Source: Brevundimonas sp. UBA2388 | GTDB lineage: Bacteria; Pseudomonadota; Alphaproteobacteria; Caulobacterales; Caulobacteraceae | Assembly (NCBI GenBank): GCA_002343425.1 | Contig: DDSO01000018.1 | Span: 1-24,556, forward strand | Direction of reading: 5' to 3' | DNA: 24,556 nt | Shown here: in pieces, positions 7,579 through 14,197 of the stretch | How the letters are laid out: each line of letters begins with the position of its first letter | Numbering within the stretch: position 1 is the first letter of the stretch | Notes under the pieces: model-generated | The model's input: only the letters and a program-made list of their open reading frames with translations | Told to the model about the DNA's origin: nothing | The model's database searches: none | Translations under genes and position numbers: made by a program

Positions 7579-8048
7579 CGCCCGGTCTCCGGCCGGGCCT
7601 TGAGATTGGAGCCGAGGCCGCGGCTGCGCATGGAGGACAGCATATAGGCGCTCTGGGCCGCGGCGACGGGGTCGTCGGGACTGTCCTCGAACGCCCAGGC
7701 CCGAACGAAGGCGACCGACCGGCTCAGGTGGTAGCAGCGTGCCTCCGCGATCAGGTCGCGCCGCGCCTCGGCGGCCCGCATATAGTCGACGCGCAGATCG
7801 AGGGTGGCGATCGCTTCAAACTTTCCGAGCGCGACCCATACCGCCAGCCCCCCGACATGATCCAGCAGGGTGGTGACCAGACCCCCCGACAGCACGCCGG
7901 TGTCGGGATCGCCGACCAGATCCTCGCGCCACGGCGCCCGGATGCGAACCCGGTCCCCGTCGAGACTGTCGTAGGAAAATCCCAGTGCATGGGTATGGGC
8001 GGCGCCCGCCGCCAGCTGGGGGAGAATGTCGAGGATCGGAGACTGCAT
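7575..8048 (-). CDS. PaaI-type hotdog thioesterase (second of a pair)
   Basis: A 157-residue hotdog-fold protein. The central motif is GVLSGGLVTTLLDHVGGLAV, with Asp in the catalytic helix position and no histidine before the GG, followed by the TLDLRVDYMRAAEARRDL strands. It differs enough from the protein at 7180-7578 to be an older paralogue rather than a recent copy. It overlaps that gene by four bases and lies 59 bp downstream of the hybrid kinase gene on the same strand, so the three may share a transcript. The ATG at 8048 gives the usual family length. Confidence 0.87.
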   Translation of the reverse strand: MQSPILDILPQLAAGAAHTHALGFSYDSLDGDRVRIRAPWREDLVGDPDTGVLSGGLVTTLLDHVGGLAVWVALGKFEAIATLDLRVDYMRAAEARRDLIAEARCYHLSRSVAFVRAWAFEDSPDDPVAAAQSAYMLSSMRSRGLGSNLKARPETGR

Positions 8049-8107
8049 CGTCCGCTTCTCGGTCCGTCCGGAACGGAGCGCAAGGGCGCCCCTTCATCAA
8101 CCGTGCG

Positions 8108-9751
8108 TCAGGCGGCGGAGCGGCTCTTGCGATTGCGGTCCGGCGCCGCCTCGACAACGGCTGCAGCGGCCGCGGCTTGCTCAAGCGCAAGGTTCATCGC
8201 CATGCGCAGCCGTTCCGGCTTGATCGGCTTCTCGACGACCGCGGCCATGCCGATGGTGAGATATTTCTTCGCATCGTCGGGATCGGCGTTGGCGGTCAGG
8301 GCGACGATGGGGATGTCCCGCGCCGGGCCGGTCAGGGCGCGGATCGCCTCGGTCGCCTGTACGCCGTCCATGCGCGGCATCTTGATATCCATGAGGATCA
8401 GGTCGAAGCGACGCTCCTGCACCGCTTCGAGCGCCTCGACGCCGTCCTCGGCGGTCTCGGAGGTGCAGCCAAACATCTCGCACAGGGCCTGGGCCACCAC
8501 GCGGTTGGTGGCATTGTCGTCGACGATCAGGATATGGGGACTGCTCGTCAGGTCGTCCTCGCTGCCGAGGCTCTCAACGTTCGAGGGTGCGGCGGTCTCC
8601 ACCTGGGTCCGTTCCACGTCCAGATCGAAGGCGAAGGTCGCGCCGCGGCCCGGATTGTTCTCGGCCCATATCCGGCCGCCCATGCGGTCGACGATCTGGC
8701 GGCAGATGGCGAGGCCGAGGCCGGCGCCATCCTGTCCCGAACCATGTACGAACGGCTCGAAGACCGCGTCCACGCGGTCGCCGTCGATGCCGGCGCCGTC
8801 GTCACGGACGCGGGCCTCCAGCCGGATGCGGTTCCCGTCTGCAACGGCCTTCAGCCCGGCTTCGACAACGCCGTTGCGGGCGAAATTCAGGGCGTTGCCG
8901 ATCAGGTTGTTGAACAGCTGGGTGACCCGGGCGCCATCGATGACAGCTGCCAGTTCGGTGTCGCCCTCATAGCTCACCATCAGGGTCACATTGTCCTGCA
9001 AGGCCCGCGGCGCCCACCTCGTCTGGACGTCGTCCATCAGGGCGCGCAGGGGCGTGGCCTGCGGACGAAGCTCGAGTTCGCCCGCTTCGGCGCGCGACAG
9101 GTCCAGCGCGTCCTGAAGAATGTGCAGCAGGGTTTCGGACGATTCCACGATCGTGTTGATGTGGGCGTGCGACTGGGCGTTCAGGGGTTGCCGCCGAAGC
9201 AGTTCAGCCATCGCCAGCACGCCGTTCATCGGCGTCCGCAGCTCGTGGCTCATAATGGTCAGGAACTGGCTCTTGGAGCGGGCCGAGGCGAGGGCCTGGG
9301 TCCGGGTGTCGGACAGGACGCGCGCCTGTTCCGCCAGTTCGAGGTTCTGCTGGCGCTGGAGCTCATTGACCGCCTGCAGCAGGGAACCCGCTGTGCCGAC
9401 GCCATGATAGCGGCCCTCGCGGGTGACGATGAAGCCACGCATGAGTGCGGCCGGGCCGCCCTTGAGCAGGACATCACAGAAGGCGTCGATGCTGACACCC
9501 GCCTCAACGACCGCGGGCTCGGAATCCATGACATGAAGGACTGGGCGATTGGCGAACTGGGCATGGCCGAAGGCGCTGGCGATCTTCAACAGGAAGGCGT
9601 TGCGTTCAACCAGGCCGACAGGCCGGCCGTCCTCGACGACAGGGATCACCAGGGTGTCGGGCTCACGCTCGAACCGCGAGAACACATCGATCCCCAGCGT
9701 CTGGGGCGAGACCGCCTCGGCGCGCTCGGTCAGGACTTCTATGGTCGGCAT
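8108..9751 (-). CDS. CBS-domain-linked hybrid sensor histidine kinase
   Basis: A cytosolic hybrid kinase of 547 residues from ATG 9751; numbering below is from a GTG at 9769, six codons upstream in the same frame, so subtract 6 for the ATG. Order: a CBS-pair-like region (about 15-130; VIPVVEDGRPVGLVERNAF and a second GFIVTREGRYHGVGT half), a helix, HisKA with phospho-accepting His175 in SHELRTP, HATPase with N-box Asn292, DDGAG at 323-327 and GAGLGL at 348-353, then a receiver domain with Asp417/Asp418, phospho-accepting Asp461, Thr492 and Lys514. There are no membrane segments, so it should sense an internal signal. No HPt or separate response regulator is adjacent. GGAG about 12 bases before the ATG is a poor ribosome-binding site, so the start is unsure. 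Confidence 0.9.
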   Translation of the reverse strand: MPTIEVLTERAEAVSPQTLGIDVFSRFEREPDTLVIPVVEDGRPVGLVERNAFLLKIASAFGHAQFANRPVLHVMDSEPAVVEAGVSIDAFCDVLLKGGPAALMRGFIVTREGRYHGVGTAGSLLQAVNELQRQQNLELAEQARVLSDTRTQALASARSKSQFLTIMSHELRTPMNGVLAMAELLRRQPLNAQSHAHINTIVESSETLLHILQDALDLSRAEAGELELRPQATPLRALMDDVQTRWAPRALQDNVTLMVSYEGDTELAAVIDGARVTQLFNNLIGNALNFARNGVVEAGLKAVADGNRIRLEARVRDDGAGIDGDRVDAVFEPFVHGSGQDGAGLGLAICRQIVDRMGGRIWAENNPGRGATFAFDLDVERTQVETAAPSNVESLGSEDDLTSSPHILIVDDNATNRVVAQALCEMFGCTSETAEDGVEALEAVQERRFDLILMDIKMPRMDGVQATEAIRALTGPARDIPIVALTANADPDDAKKYLTIGMAAVVEKPIKPERLRMAMNLALEQAAAAAAVVEAAPDRNRKSRSAA

Positions 9752-9944
9752 GGCGGGCCGCAACTCCACTGGGACCGGTAGACATTGGCCCAGAACCGTT
9801 TGCAGAAGGGTTAAGGGCGGTAACGGTCATTTTTGAGCCGCTTTTGCTCTGCCCGCGAGGCTGGTGTAGAAGGCGCGCCCCGCCATTCTGCGGCCTATCC
9901 CCCTTGTCCATGCGCGCGGCCGACCGGCCGACCGCAGGTTTGTC

Positions 9945-10661
9945 ATGAGCGAATTCCTGTCAAAGCCCGCCCAATCGGCTCTCGTCCTGTTCTCGGGCGG
10001 GCAGGACAGCGCGACCTGTCTGGCCTGGGCGCTCGAGCGGTACGCGCATGTCGAAACTGTCGGTTTTGACTATGGCCAGCGTCATGCCGTCGAAATGGAG
10101 GCCCGGATGGCGGTCCGGGCCGGCATGGCGGCGGTCCTGCCGCAATGGGTCGGACGGCTCGGGCCGGATCACGTCGTCGACCTGACCGGCTATGGCAGGA
10201 TCGCCGAAAGCGCCCTGACCGCCGACCGGGCCATCGAGATGGATGCCAGGGGCCTGCCGACCACCTTCGTGCCCGGCCGCAATCTGGTGTTCCTGACCTG
10301 CGCGGCCGCCCTGGCGGATCGGCGTGGTCTGGACGTTCTGGTCGGCGGCATGTGCGAGACCGACTATTCCGGCTACCCCGACTGTCGCCGCGACACGATC
10401 GACGCCATGGCCGCGGCGCTCAGCCTCGGGCTGGACAAGCCGGTCGTCATCGAGACGCCGCTGATGGCCCTCACCAAGGCGGAGACCTGGGCCCTGGCCG
10501 ACCGGATCGGCGGGGCGGCGCTGGTCGAATTGATCATCGAGGCGTCGCACACCTGCTATCGCGGCGACCGCTTCCACCGCCACGCCTGGGGTTATGGCTG
10601 CAACGACTGCCCGGCTTGCGAGCTGCGCGCCGCGGGACACGCCGAATGGATGGCTGCATGA
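9945..10661 (+). CDS. queC: 7-cyano-7-deazaguanine synthase
   Basis: Converts 7-carboxy-7-deazaguanine to preQ0 with ATP and ammonia. The product has 238 residues, the usual length. Seen: the PP-loop SGGQDS at 17-22 (adenylation), then [18 protein letters not shown], and a C-terminal zinc site with Cys204, Cys219, Cys222 and Cys225 (GCNDCPAC). It is the first gene of queC-queE-queD; its stop overlaps the queE ATG by four bases (ATGA). The upstream 175 bp, shared with the divergent kinase gene, contain no preQ1-riboswitch-like element that I can recognise. Confidence 0.97.
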   Translation: MSEFLSKPAQSALVLFSGGQDSATCLAWALERYAHVETVGFDYGQRHAVEMEARMAVRAGMAAVLPQWVGRLGPDHVVDLTGYGRIAESALTADRAIEMDARGLPTTFVPGRNLVFLTCAAALADRRGLDVLVGGMCETDYSGYPDCRRDTIDAMAAALSLGLDKPVVIETPLMALTKAETWALADRIGGAALVELIIEASHTCYRGDRFHRHAWGYGCNDCPACELRAAGHAEWMAA

Positions 10662-11293
10662 CCTATTCGGCCAAGGAGGTCTTCCTGACGGTGCAGGGCG
10701 AGGGCGGACAGGCCGGACGGCCCGCCGTCTTCCTGCGGTTCGCCGGCTGCAATCTGTGGAACGGGCTCGAGCGCGACCGCGCGACCGCCGTCTGCACCTT
10801 CTGCGACACGGATTTCGTGGGCACGGACGGCGACGGCGGCGGCAAGTTCGCGACCGCCGACGCCCTGGCGGATCATGTCGGGGCGATGTGGCGGGGCCGG
10901 GCAGGGGATCCGAAACTGGTGGTCTGCACCGGCGGCGAACCCCTGCTGCAGCTCGACGCCGCCCTGATCGAGGCCCTGCATGCGCGCGGTTTCGAGGTCG
11001 CGATTGAATCCAATGGCACACTCGCCGCGCCTGAGGGAATCGACTGGATCTGCATCAGTCCAAAGGCCGATGCCCCCGTGGTCCAGACTTGCGGCCATGA
11101 GCTCAAACTGGTCTTCCCCCAGCCCGCGGCCATGCCGGACCGGTTCGAGCATCTGTCGTTCGATCGCTTCTGGCTCCAGCCCATGGACGGCCCCGACCAG
11201 GCGGCTAACACCGCGGCGGCCATCGACTATTGCCTGACCCACCCGAAATGGCGGCTCAGCGTCCAGACCCACAAATACATCGGCGTAAGATGA
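10658..11293 (+). CDS. queE: 7-carboxy-7-deazaguanine synthase (radical SAM)
   Basis: Radical-SAM enzyme that contracts 6-carboxytetrahydropterin to 7-carboxy-7-deazaguanine. The product has 211 residues. The cluster-binding cysteines are Cys31, Cys46 and Cys49, giving CX14CX2C instead of the standard CX3CX2C; this variant spacing is known in some QueE proteins, such as that of Burkholderia multivorans. Also seen: an N-terminal [19 protein letters not shown] segment and CTGGEPLLQ, the SAM-binding GGE motif. The start ATG overlaps the queC stop and the stop overlaps the queD start, both as ATGA, so translation of the three genes is coupled. A longer upstream in-frame stretch lies within queC and is not real. 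Confidence 0.96.
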   Translation: MTYSAKEVFLTVQGEGGQAGRPAVFLRFAGCNLWNGLERDRATAVCTFCDTDFVGTDGDGGGKFATADALADHVGAMWRGRAGDPKLVVCTGGEPLLQLDAALIEALHARGFEVAIESNGTLAAPEGIDWICISPKADAPVVQTCGHELKLVFPQPAAMPDRFEHLSFDRFWLQPMDGPDQAANTAAAIDYCLTHPKWRLSVQTHKYIGVR

Positions 11294-11658
11294 GCGTTTT
11301 CGAGATCACCAAGGCCGCCACCTTCGACGCGGCCCACCACTTCCCGAGCGAGCCGGAGGGCAGCCCCTACCGGCGCATCCACGGCCATTCGTTCCAGGTC
11401 GAGGCCACGGTGCGCAGCGAGGTGCTGGACGCGGAGCATGGCTGGGTCGCCGATCTCGGCGCGCTGGATCGCGCCCTCAAGGCCGCCGCCGAGGAACTGG
11501 ACCACGGCATGCTCAACGAACACGCCGGGCTCGAACTCCCCTCGCTGGAGCATCTGTGCCTGTGGTTCGCCGGCCGCCTGAAAGCGGACTGGCCGGGCCT
11601 GAGTCGGGTCACGGTCTCCCGACCGACCATCCACGAACGCTGCGTGCTGACGCTCTAG
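11290..11658 (+). CDS. queD: 6-carboxytetrahydropterin synthase family protein, cysteine-less active site
   Basis: Makes 6-carboxytetrahydropterin from dihydroneopterin triphosphate in preQ0 synthesis. The product has 122 residues, the usual length. The zinc histidines are seen: one of His16/17 in FDAAHHF, and His31 and His33 in HGH. The Asp71-His72 pair (ELDHGMLN) and a C-terminal Glu (HERC, residue 116) are also present. The catalytic cysteine of the CxxxHGH motif is replaced by Tyr27 (YRRIHGH). It could use another residue, be a lineage variant with normal function, or make a different pterin product. Its place as the last gene of queC-queE-queD, with an ATGA overlap, argues for the QueD role. 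Confidence 0.9.
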   Translation: MSVFEITKAATFDAAHHFPSEPEGSPYRRIHGHSFQVEATVRSEVLDAEHGWVADLGALDRALKAAAEELDHGMLNEHAGLELPSLEHLCLWFAGRLKADWPGLSRVTVSRPTIHERCVLTL

Positions 11659-11659
11659 T

Positions 11660-11932
11660 CTAGCAGTCGCGGCCCTGACGCTGGCGCTGCTCACAACGCC
11701 GCTGCTCACGCTCGTGGGCCCGTTGTTCGCGCTCGCGTTTGGCGCGGGTCTCCTCATCGGAGGTCGTGACCGCATCGACGCCGGCGCCGACGACGGCCCC
11801 GGTGGCCTGGGCGGCCCCGCCGACGATCGCGCCGGCGGTTCCGACGACCGCTCCCACGAGACAGCCTTGCAGCATCAGGCTGACGCCGAGAATAGCGACG
11901 ATGGTCGCGCCGGTTTTGATGGTCTTGATCAT
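11660..11932 (-). CDS. Small glycine-rich lipoprotein with basic/acidic tail
   Basis: A 90-residue protein. The N-terminus MIKTIKTGATIVAILGVSL leads into LQGC, a lipobox-like site that suggests lipidation at Cys23. A glycine/alanine-rich zipper follows (about 24-54: GAVVGTAGAIVGG, GAVVGAGVDAV), then a highly charged coil of Glu, Arg and Gln (about 60-90) with two cysteines. GGGAGAAGG lies a few bases upstream of the ATG at 11932; a longer frame to 11968 adds 12 polar residues and lacks this site. It is convergent with queD, one base between the stops. Function unknown; the glycine zipper recalls the SH3 protein at 4587. Confidence 0.7.
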   Translation of the reverse strand: MIKTIKTGATIVAILGVSLMLQGCLVGAVVGTAGAIVGGAAQATGAVVGAGVDAVTTSDEETRAKREREQRAHEREQRRCEQRQRQGRDC

Positions 11933-12002
11933 GACGCCTTCTCCCTGTGGCGCAGGGTTAACCGGCAATGGTGAACGCAGTCTGACCGGGAGACACGCGA
12001 GC

Positions 12003-12021
12003 GCGGGCAGGGCTGGCCCGC
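12003..12021. promoter_or_regulatory. Inverted repeat in the divergent lipoprotein/XRE interval
   Basis: GCGGGC (12003-12008) and GCCCGC (12016-12021) are separated by seven bases, about 40 bp before the regulator's start. It may be an operator, but GC-rich repeats of this length can arise by chance here. Confidence 0.25.
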
Positions 12022-12062
12022 TGTTTGACCGACGCTGCGCCGTCGTTTACAGGTTCCCGAAT

Positions 12063-12641
12063 ATGAGAATACCGGCCGAAAATGGGACAGTAGATGCGGC
12101 GCTCGCGGCCCGTCTGCTGGCCGTTCGGAGCGAGCGCGGTCTATCCCTGGATCAGGCCGCAGAGCTGTCCGGGGTCAGCCGCGCGACCCTGTCACGCACC
12201 GAACGTGGGGAAACGAGCCCGACGGCTCATGTCCTCGGTCGCCTTTCGGCAGCCTATGGCATCACCCTGTCGGCGCTCCTGGGTGGGCTGGATGAGGCGC
12301 GCCCCTCGGTCATGTCCCGCGATCAGGCCGGCTTCTGGACCGATCCGGAGACCGGGTTTCGACGCTGGTCGATTTCGCCCCCGGCGCGCGGCTACGACAT
12401 CGAGCTCATCTGGGCTGAACTGCCGGCCGGGGCTCGCATCGAATACCCGGCGCCGGCCTATTCGGGGATGGAGCAGCACATCGTTCTTTTCGAGGGCGCG
12501 CTGAGATACGAGACCGATGGCGCGACCTATCAACTGGAAGGCAACGACAGTCTTCGGATCAAGATCCATAACGAGAGTGCGCTGGAGAGCTGTGGCCGCG
12601 GCCCGGCGAAATACCTCCTGGCGGTCAGGAGCTCCCAGTGA
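12063..12641 (+). CDS. XRE-family regulator with C-terminal cupin domain
   Basis: A 192-residue regulator. An XRE helix-turn-helix covers about residues 12-72 (SLDQAAELSGVSRATLSRTE), and a small cupin ligand-binding barrel fills the C-terminal half (about 95-190; AGARIEYPAPAYSGMEQHIV, YQLEGNDSLRI). This HTH-cupin design is common among local repressors of small metabolic or resistance operons; the ligand is not known. Its last four bases overlap the GTG start of the GNAT-ABM gene, so the regulator probably controls that gene and the one after it. The start is the ATG at 12063, just before the HTH; the frame runs further upstream but through sequence antisense to the lipoprotein gene. Confidence 0.88.
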   Translation: MRIPAENGTVDAALAARLLAVRSERGLSLDQAAELSGVSRATLSRTERGETSPTAHVLGRLSAAYGITLSALLGGLDEARPSVMSRDQAGFWTDPETGFRRWSISPPARGYDIELIWAELPAGARIEYPAPAYSGMEQHIVLFEGALRYETDGATYQLEGNDSLRIKIHNESALESCGRGPAKYLLAVRSSQ

Positions 12642-13489
12642 TCGTTCGTGCGGCCGATCTGTCCGATCCTGAGGTGCTGGCCCTGTTGAAGGACCACCTG
12701 GCCGGAATGCACGCACACTCTCCGCCCGGCTCAGTCCATGCGCTTGAGCCGGAGGCGCTGAGAACCCCGGACGTTTCCCTCTATTCGGTGTGGGAGGGGG
12801 ACGCTCTCATGGCCATCGGGGCCCTGAAGGACATCGACGCCACGACCGCCGAGATCAAGTCGATGCGGACGGCCGCCGCGCATCTCAGGCGAGGGGCCGC
12901 CGCCTTCCTTCTCGAATACCTCATGAACATCGCGCTCGAGCGCGGCTATCACCGTCTCAGTCTGGAAACGGGTTCCGGTCCGGCCTTCGAGCCGGCCCTG
13001 GCGCTCTATCGCCGGTACGGATTTGAGAATGGCGATGCATTCGGAGGCTACGAGGCGAGCCCGTTCAACCAGTTCATGCACCGGCAACTGCGCCCTGACA
13101 GCGACTCCCTTCCGATCTTGTTCGATATGGAGGCTTCTATCGTGCCGACGGGTTTCGCTGACACACCGCAGCCCCCCTACTACGCGGTCATTTTTTCGAG
13201 CCGGTTGAGCCGGACGGACGAGGGCTATGAATCCATGGGGAACGCCATGGCCAGACTCGCGGAGAGCCAGCCCGGGTATCTGGGTATTGAGACCACCAGG
13301 GGCAGTGACCGCCTGGGCATAACGGTGTCCTATTGGAAGGATGAGGACAGTATCCTGGCGTGGAAGGCTGATATGAAACACCTTCTGGCCCAGAAGAACG
13401 GCATCGAAAGATGGTACGAGCACTACGAACTACGCGTTGCGAAGGTCGGGAGAGCTTATAGCGGTCCGCACGGGCGAACAGTCGGGTGA
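12638..13489 (+). CDS. Fused GNAT acetyltransferase and ABM-like (antibiotic biosynthesis monooxygenase fold) protein
   Basis: A 283-residue two-domain protein. Residues 1-150 are a GNAT N-acetyltransferase, with the acetyl-CoA pyrophosphate loop at LRRGAAA (83-89) and the typical C-terminal ALALYRRYGF motif. After a 30-residue linker, residues 181-283 resemble the ABM/dimeric alpha-beta barrel family (YYAVIFSSRLSR, GYLGIETTRG, ITVSYWKDEDSILAWK, ERWYEHYELRVAKV). The frame is continuous with no stop or clear internal ribosome-binding site, so it is a real fusion in this sequence. The start is a GTG overlapping the XRE gene's TGA. The small ABM barrel may only bind a ligand; oxygenase activity cannot be inferred. 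The substrate is unknown. Confidence 0.85.
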   Translation: MIVRAADLSDPEVLALLKDHLAGMHAHSPPGSVHALEPEALRTPDVSLYSVWEGDALMAIGALKDIDATTAEIKSMRTAAAHLRRGAAAFLLEYLMNIALERGYHRLSLETGSGPAFEPALALYRRYGFENGDAFGGYEASPFNQFMHRQLRPDSDSLPILFDMEASIVPTGFADTPQPPYYAVIFSSRLSRTDEGYESMGNAMARLAESQPGYLGIETTRGSDRLGITVSYWKDEDSILAWKADMKHLLAQKNGIERWYEHYELRVAKVGRAYSGPHGRTVG

Positions 13490-13506
13490 AGTCCGGGAGA
13501 GAGTTG

Positions 13507-14025
13507 ATGAAGCACCGCTGGACCCGGCAAGCAGCCATCGCGGCGGGGATCATGATCTGTTCGGCGACCGGCATCGCGCCGGCCACAGCGGAAGACGCGC
13601 TGCCTGTTTCCACCCTTCAGTTCGAGAAGATCGCCGCCCTCGCAGGAGAATGGCGGGTTCAGGAAAGCCCGTCCCTGAGGATCGTGTTTGAGCCGACCGC
13701 GGGTGGAAGCGTCATCGTCGAGAGATGGATGGTTGGCGAGCGCATGCACTCAATGACGGTCTATCACCTCGACGGCGAACGCCTGGTCGCGACGCATTAC
13801 TGCCCTCAGGGCAACCAGCCGCGACTGGTGGCCAGTGCTGCTGGGTCTGCCGGGGTCCGTTTTGCGTTCCTGGATGCGACCGGCCTCGATCCGCATGAGT
13901 CATTCCAGCACGACTTGTCGTTCAGCTGGGATGCGGAGGGGACTGTCTCGCGGGCGGAGACCTACCGGGGCCCTGAGGGAGCGATGGAAGAGAGCTCGCT
14001 TGTCCTTGTTCCGGCGATGGAATGA
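13507..14025 (+). CDS. Exported beta-rich (lipocalin-like) protein, unknown function
   Basis: A 172-residue protein with a signal peptide (residues 1 to about 28, cleavage near ATA-ED), then a beta-rich domain. Its segments LAGEWRVQES, GGSVIVERWMVGERM, SMTVYHLDGERLVATHYC and RAETYRGPEGAMEES resemble small barrel proteins of the DUF6265/DUF1579-like kind; the match is by eye. The ATG at 13507 has GGGAGAG five bases upstream; an in-frame GTG at 13486 lacks one. It is the third gene of the XRE-cupin / GNAT-ABM operon (17 bp after the preceding stop) and is followed by a hairpin. A periplasmic binding role is possible but not shown. Confidence 0.78.
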   Translation: MKHRWTRQAAIAAGIMICSATGIAPATAEDALPVSTLQFEKIAALAGEWRVQESPSLRIVFEPTAGGSVIVERWMVGERMHSMTVYHLDGERLVATHYCPQGNQPRLVASAAGSAGVRFAFLDATGLDPHESFQHDLSFSWDAEGTVSRAETYRGPEGAMEESSLVLVPAME

Positions 14026-14038
14026 GTGATCGCCTGAA

Positions 14039-14068
14039 GGTCCAGCCGAGACCCGGCGAGGCTGGATC
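14039..14068. terminator. Hairpin at the end of the XRE-GNAT operon
   Basis: TCCAGCC (14041-14047) pairs with GGCTGGA (14060-14066), and the stem extends by a G-T wobble and a G-C pair to 14039-14068, with a 12-base loop. It lies 14 bases past the stop at 14025 and 22 bases beyond the 3' end of the convergent tRNA, so it could serve both. There is no T run. Confidence 0.5.
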
Positions 14069-14089
14069 AAGGCCTGCACCGTTCGGAGG

Positions 14090-14166
14090 TGGTGGGCGGC
14101 GAGGGGTTCGAACCCCCGACCCCCTCGGTGTAAACGAGGTGCTCTGACCAGCTGAGCTAGCCGCCC
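14090..14166 (-). tRNA. tRNA-Val (anticodon UAC)
   Basis: A 77-base tRNA including an encoded CCA end. The acceptor stem GGGCGGC pairs with GCCGCCC, followed by discriminator A and CCA. The D arm reads TAGCTCAGCTGG, the anticodon stem CCTCG/CGAGG holds the loop TTTACAC with anticodon TAC, and the T arm has GGTTCGAACC. It reads GUA and, with wobble, other valine codons. It lies between two convergent hairpins, 31 bases beyond the stop of the autotransporter on the same strand. No direct repeat of its 3' end was noticed nearby, so there is no sign of an integrated element. Confidence 0.97.
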
Positions 14167-14174
14167 GTCCGCAT

Positions 14175-14190
14175 GAAACCCGAAGGTTTC
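14175..14190 (-). terminator. UUCG-tetraloop hairpin after the autotransporter gene
   Basis: On the minus strand GAAACC-TTCG-GGTTTC forms a 6-bp stem with the very stable C(UUCG)G tetraloop, 7 bases past the stop at 14198 and just before the tRNA 5' end (14166). No T run follows. It may be a terminator, or protect the end of the message if tRNA and autotransporter share a transcript. Confidence 0.55.
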
Positions 14191-14197
14191 CCGTGTT

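Noticed and set aside
7985..9781. 598-residue plus-strand open frame opposite the hybrid kinase
   Set aside because: It is antisense to a kinase with intact family motifs, and its composition is typical of a GC-rich shadow frame.
9770..9944. preQ1 riboswitch before queC
   Set aside because: No preQ1 aptamer-like stem with an A-rich tail could be found; the interval between the divergent kinase and queC looks like ordinary promoter sequence.
12063..14166. Genomic island inserted at the tRNA-Val 3' end
   Set aside because: No integrase and no repeat of the tRNA 3' end were seen nearby, and the genes look like normal chromosomal sequence.
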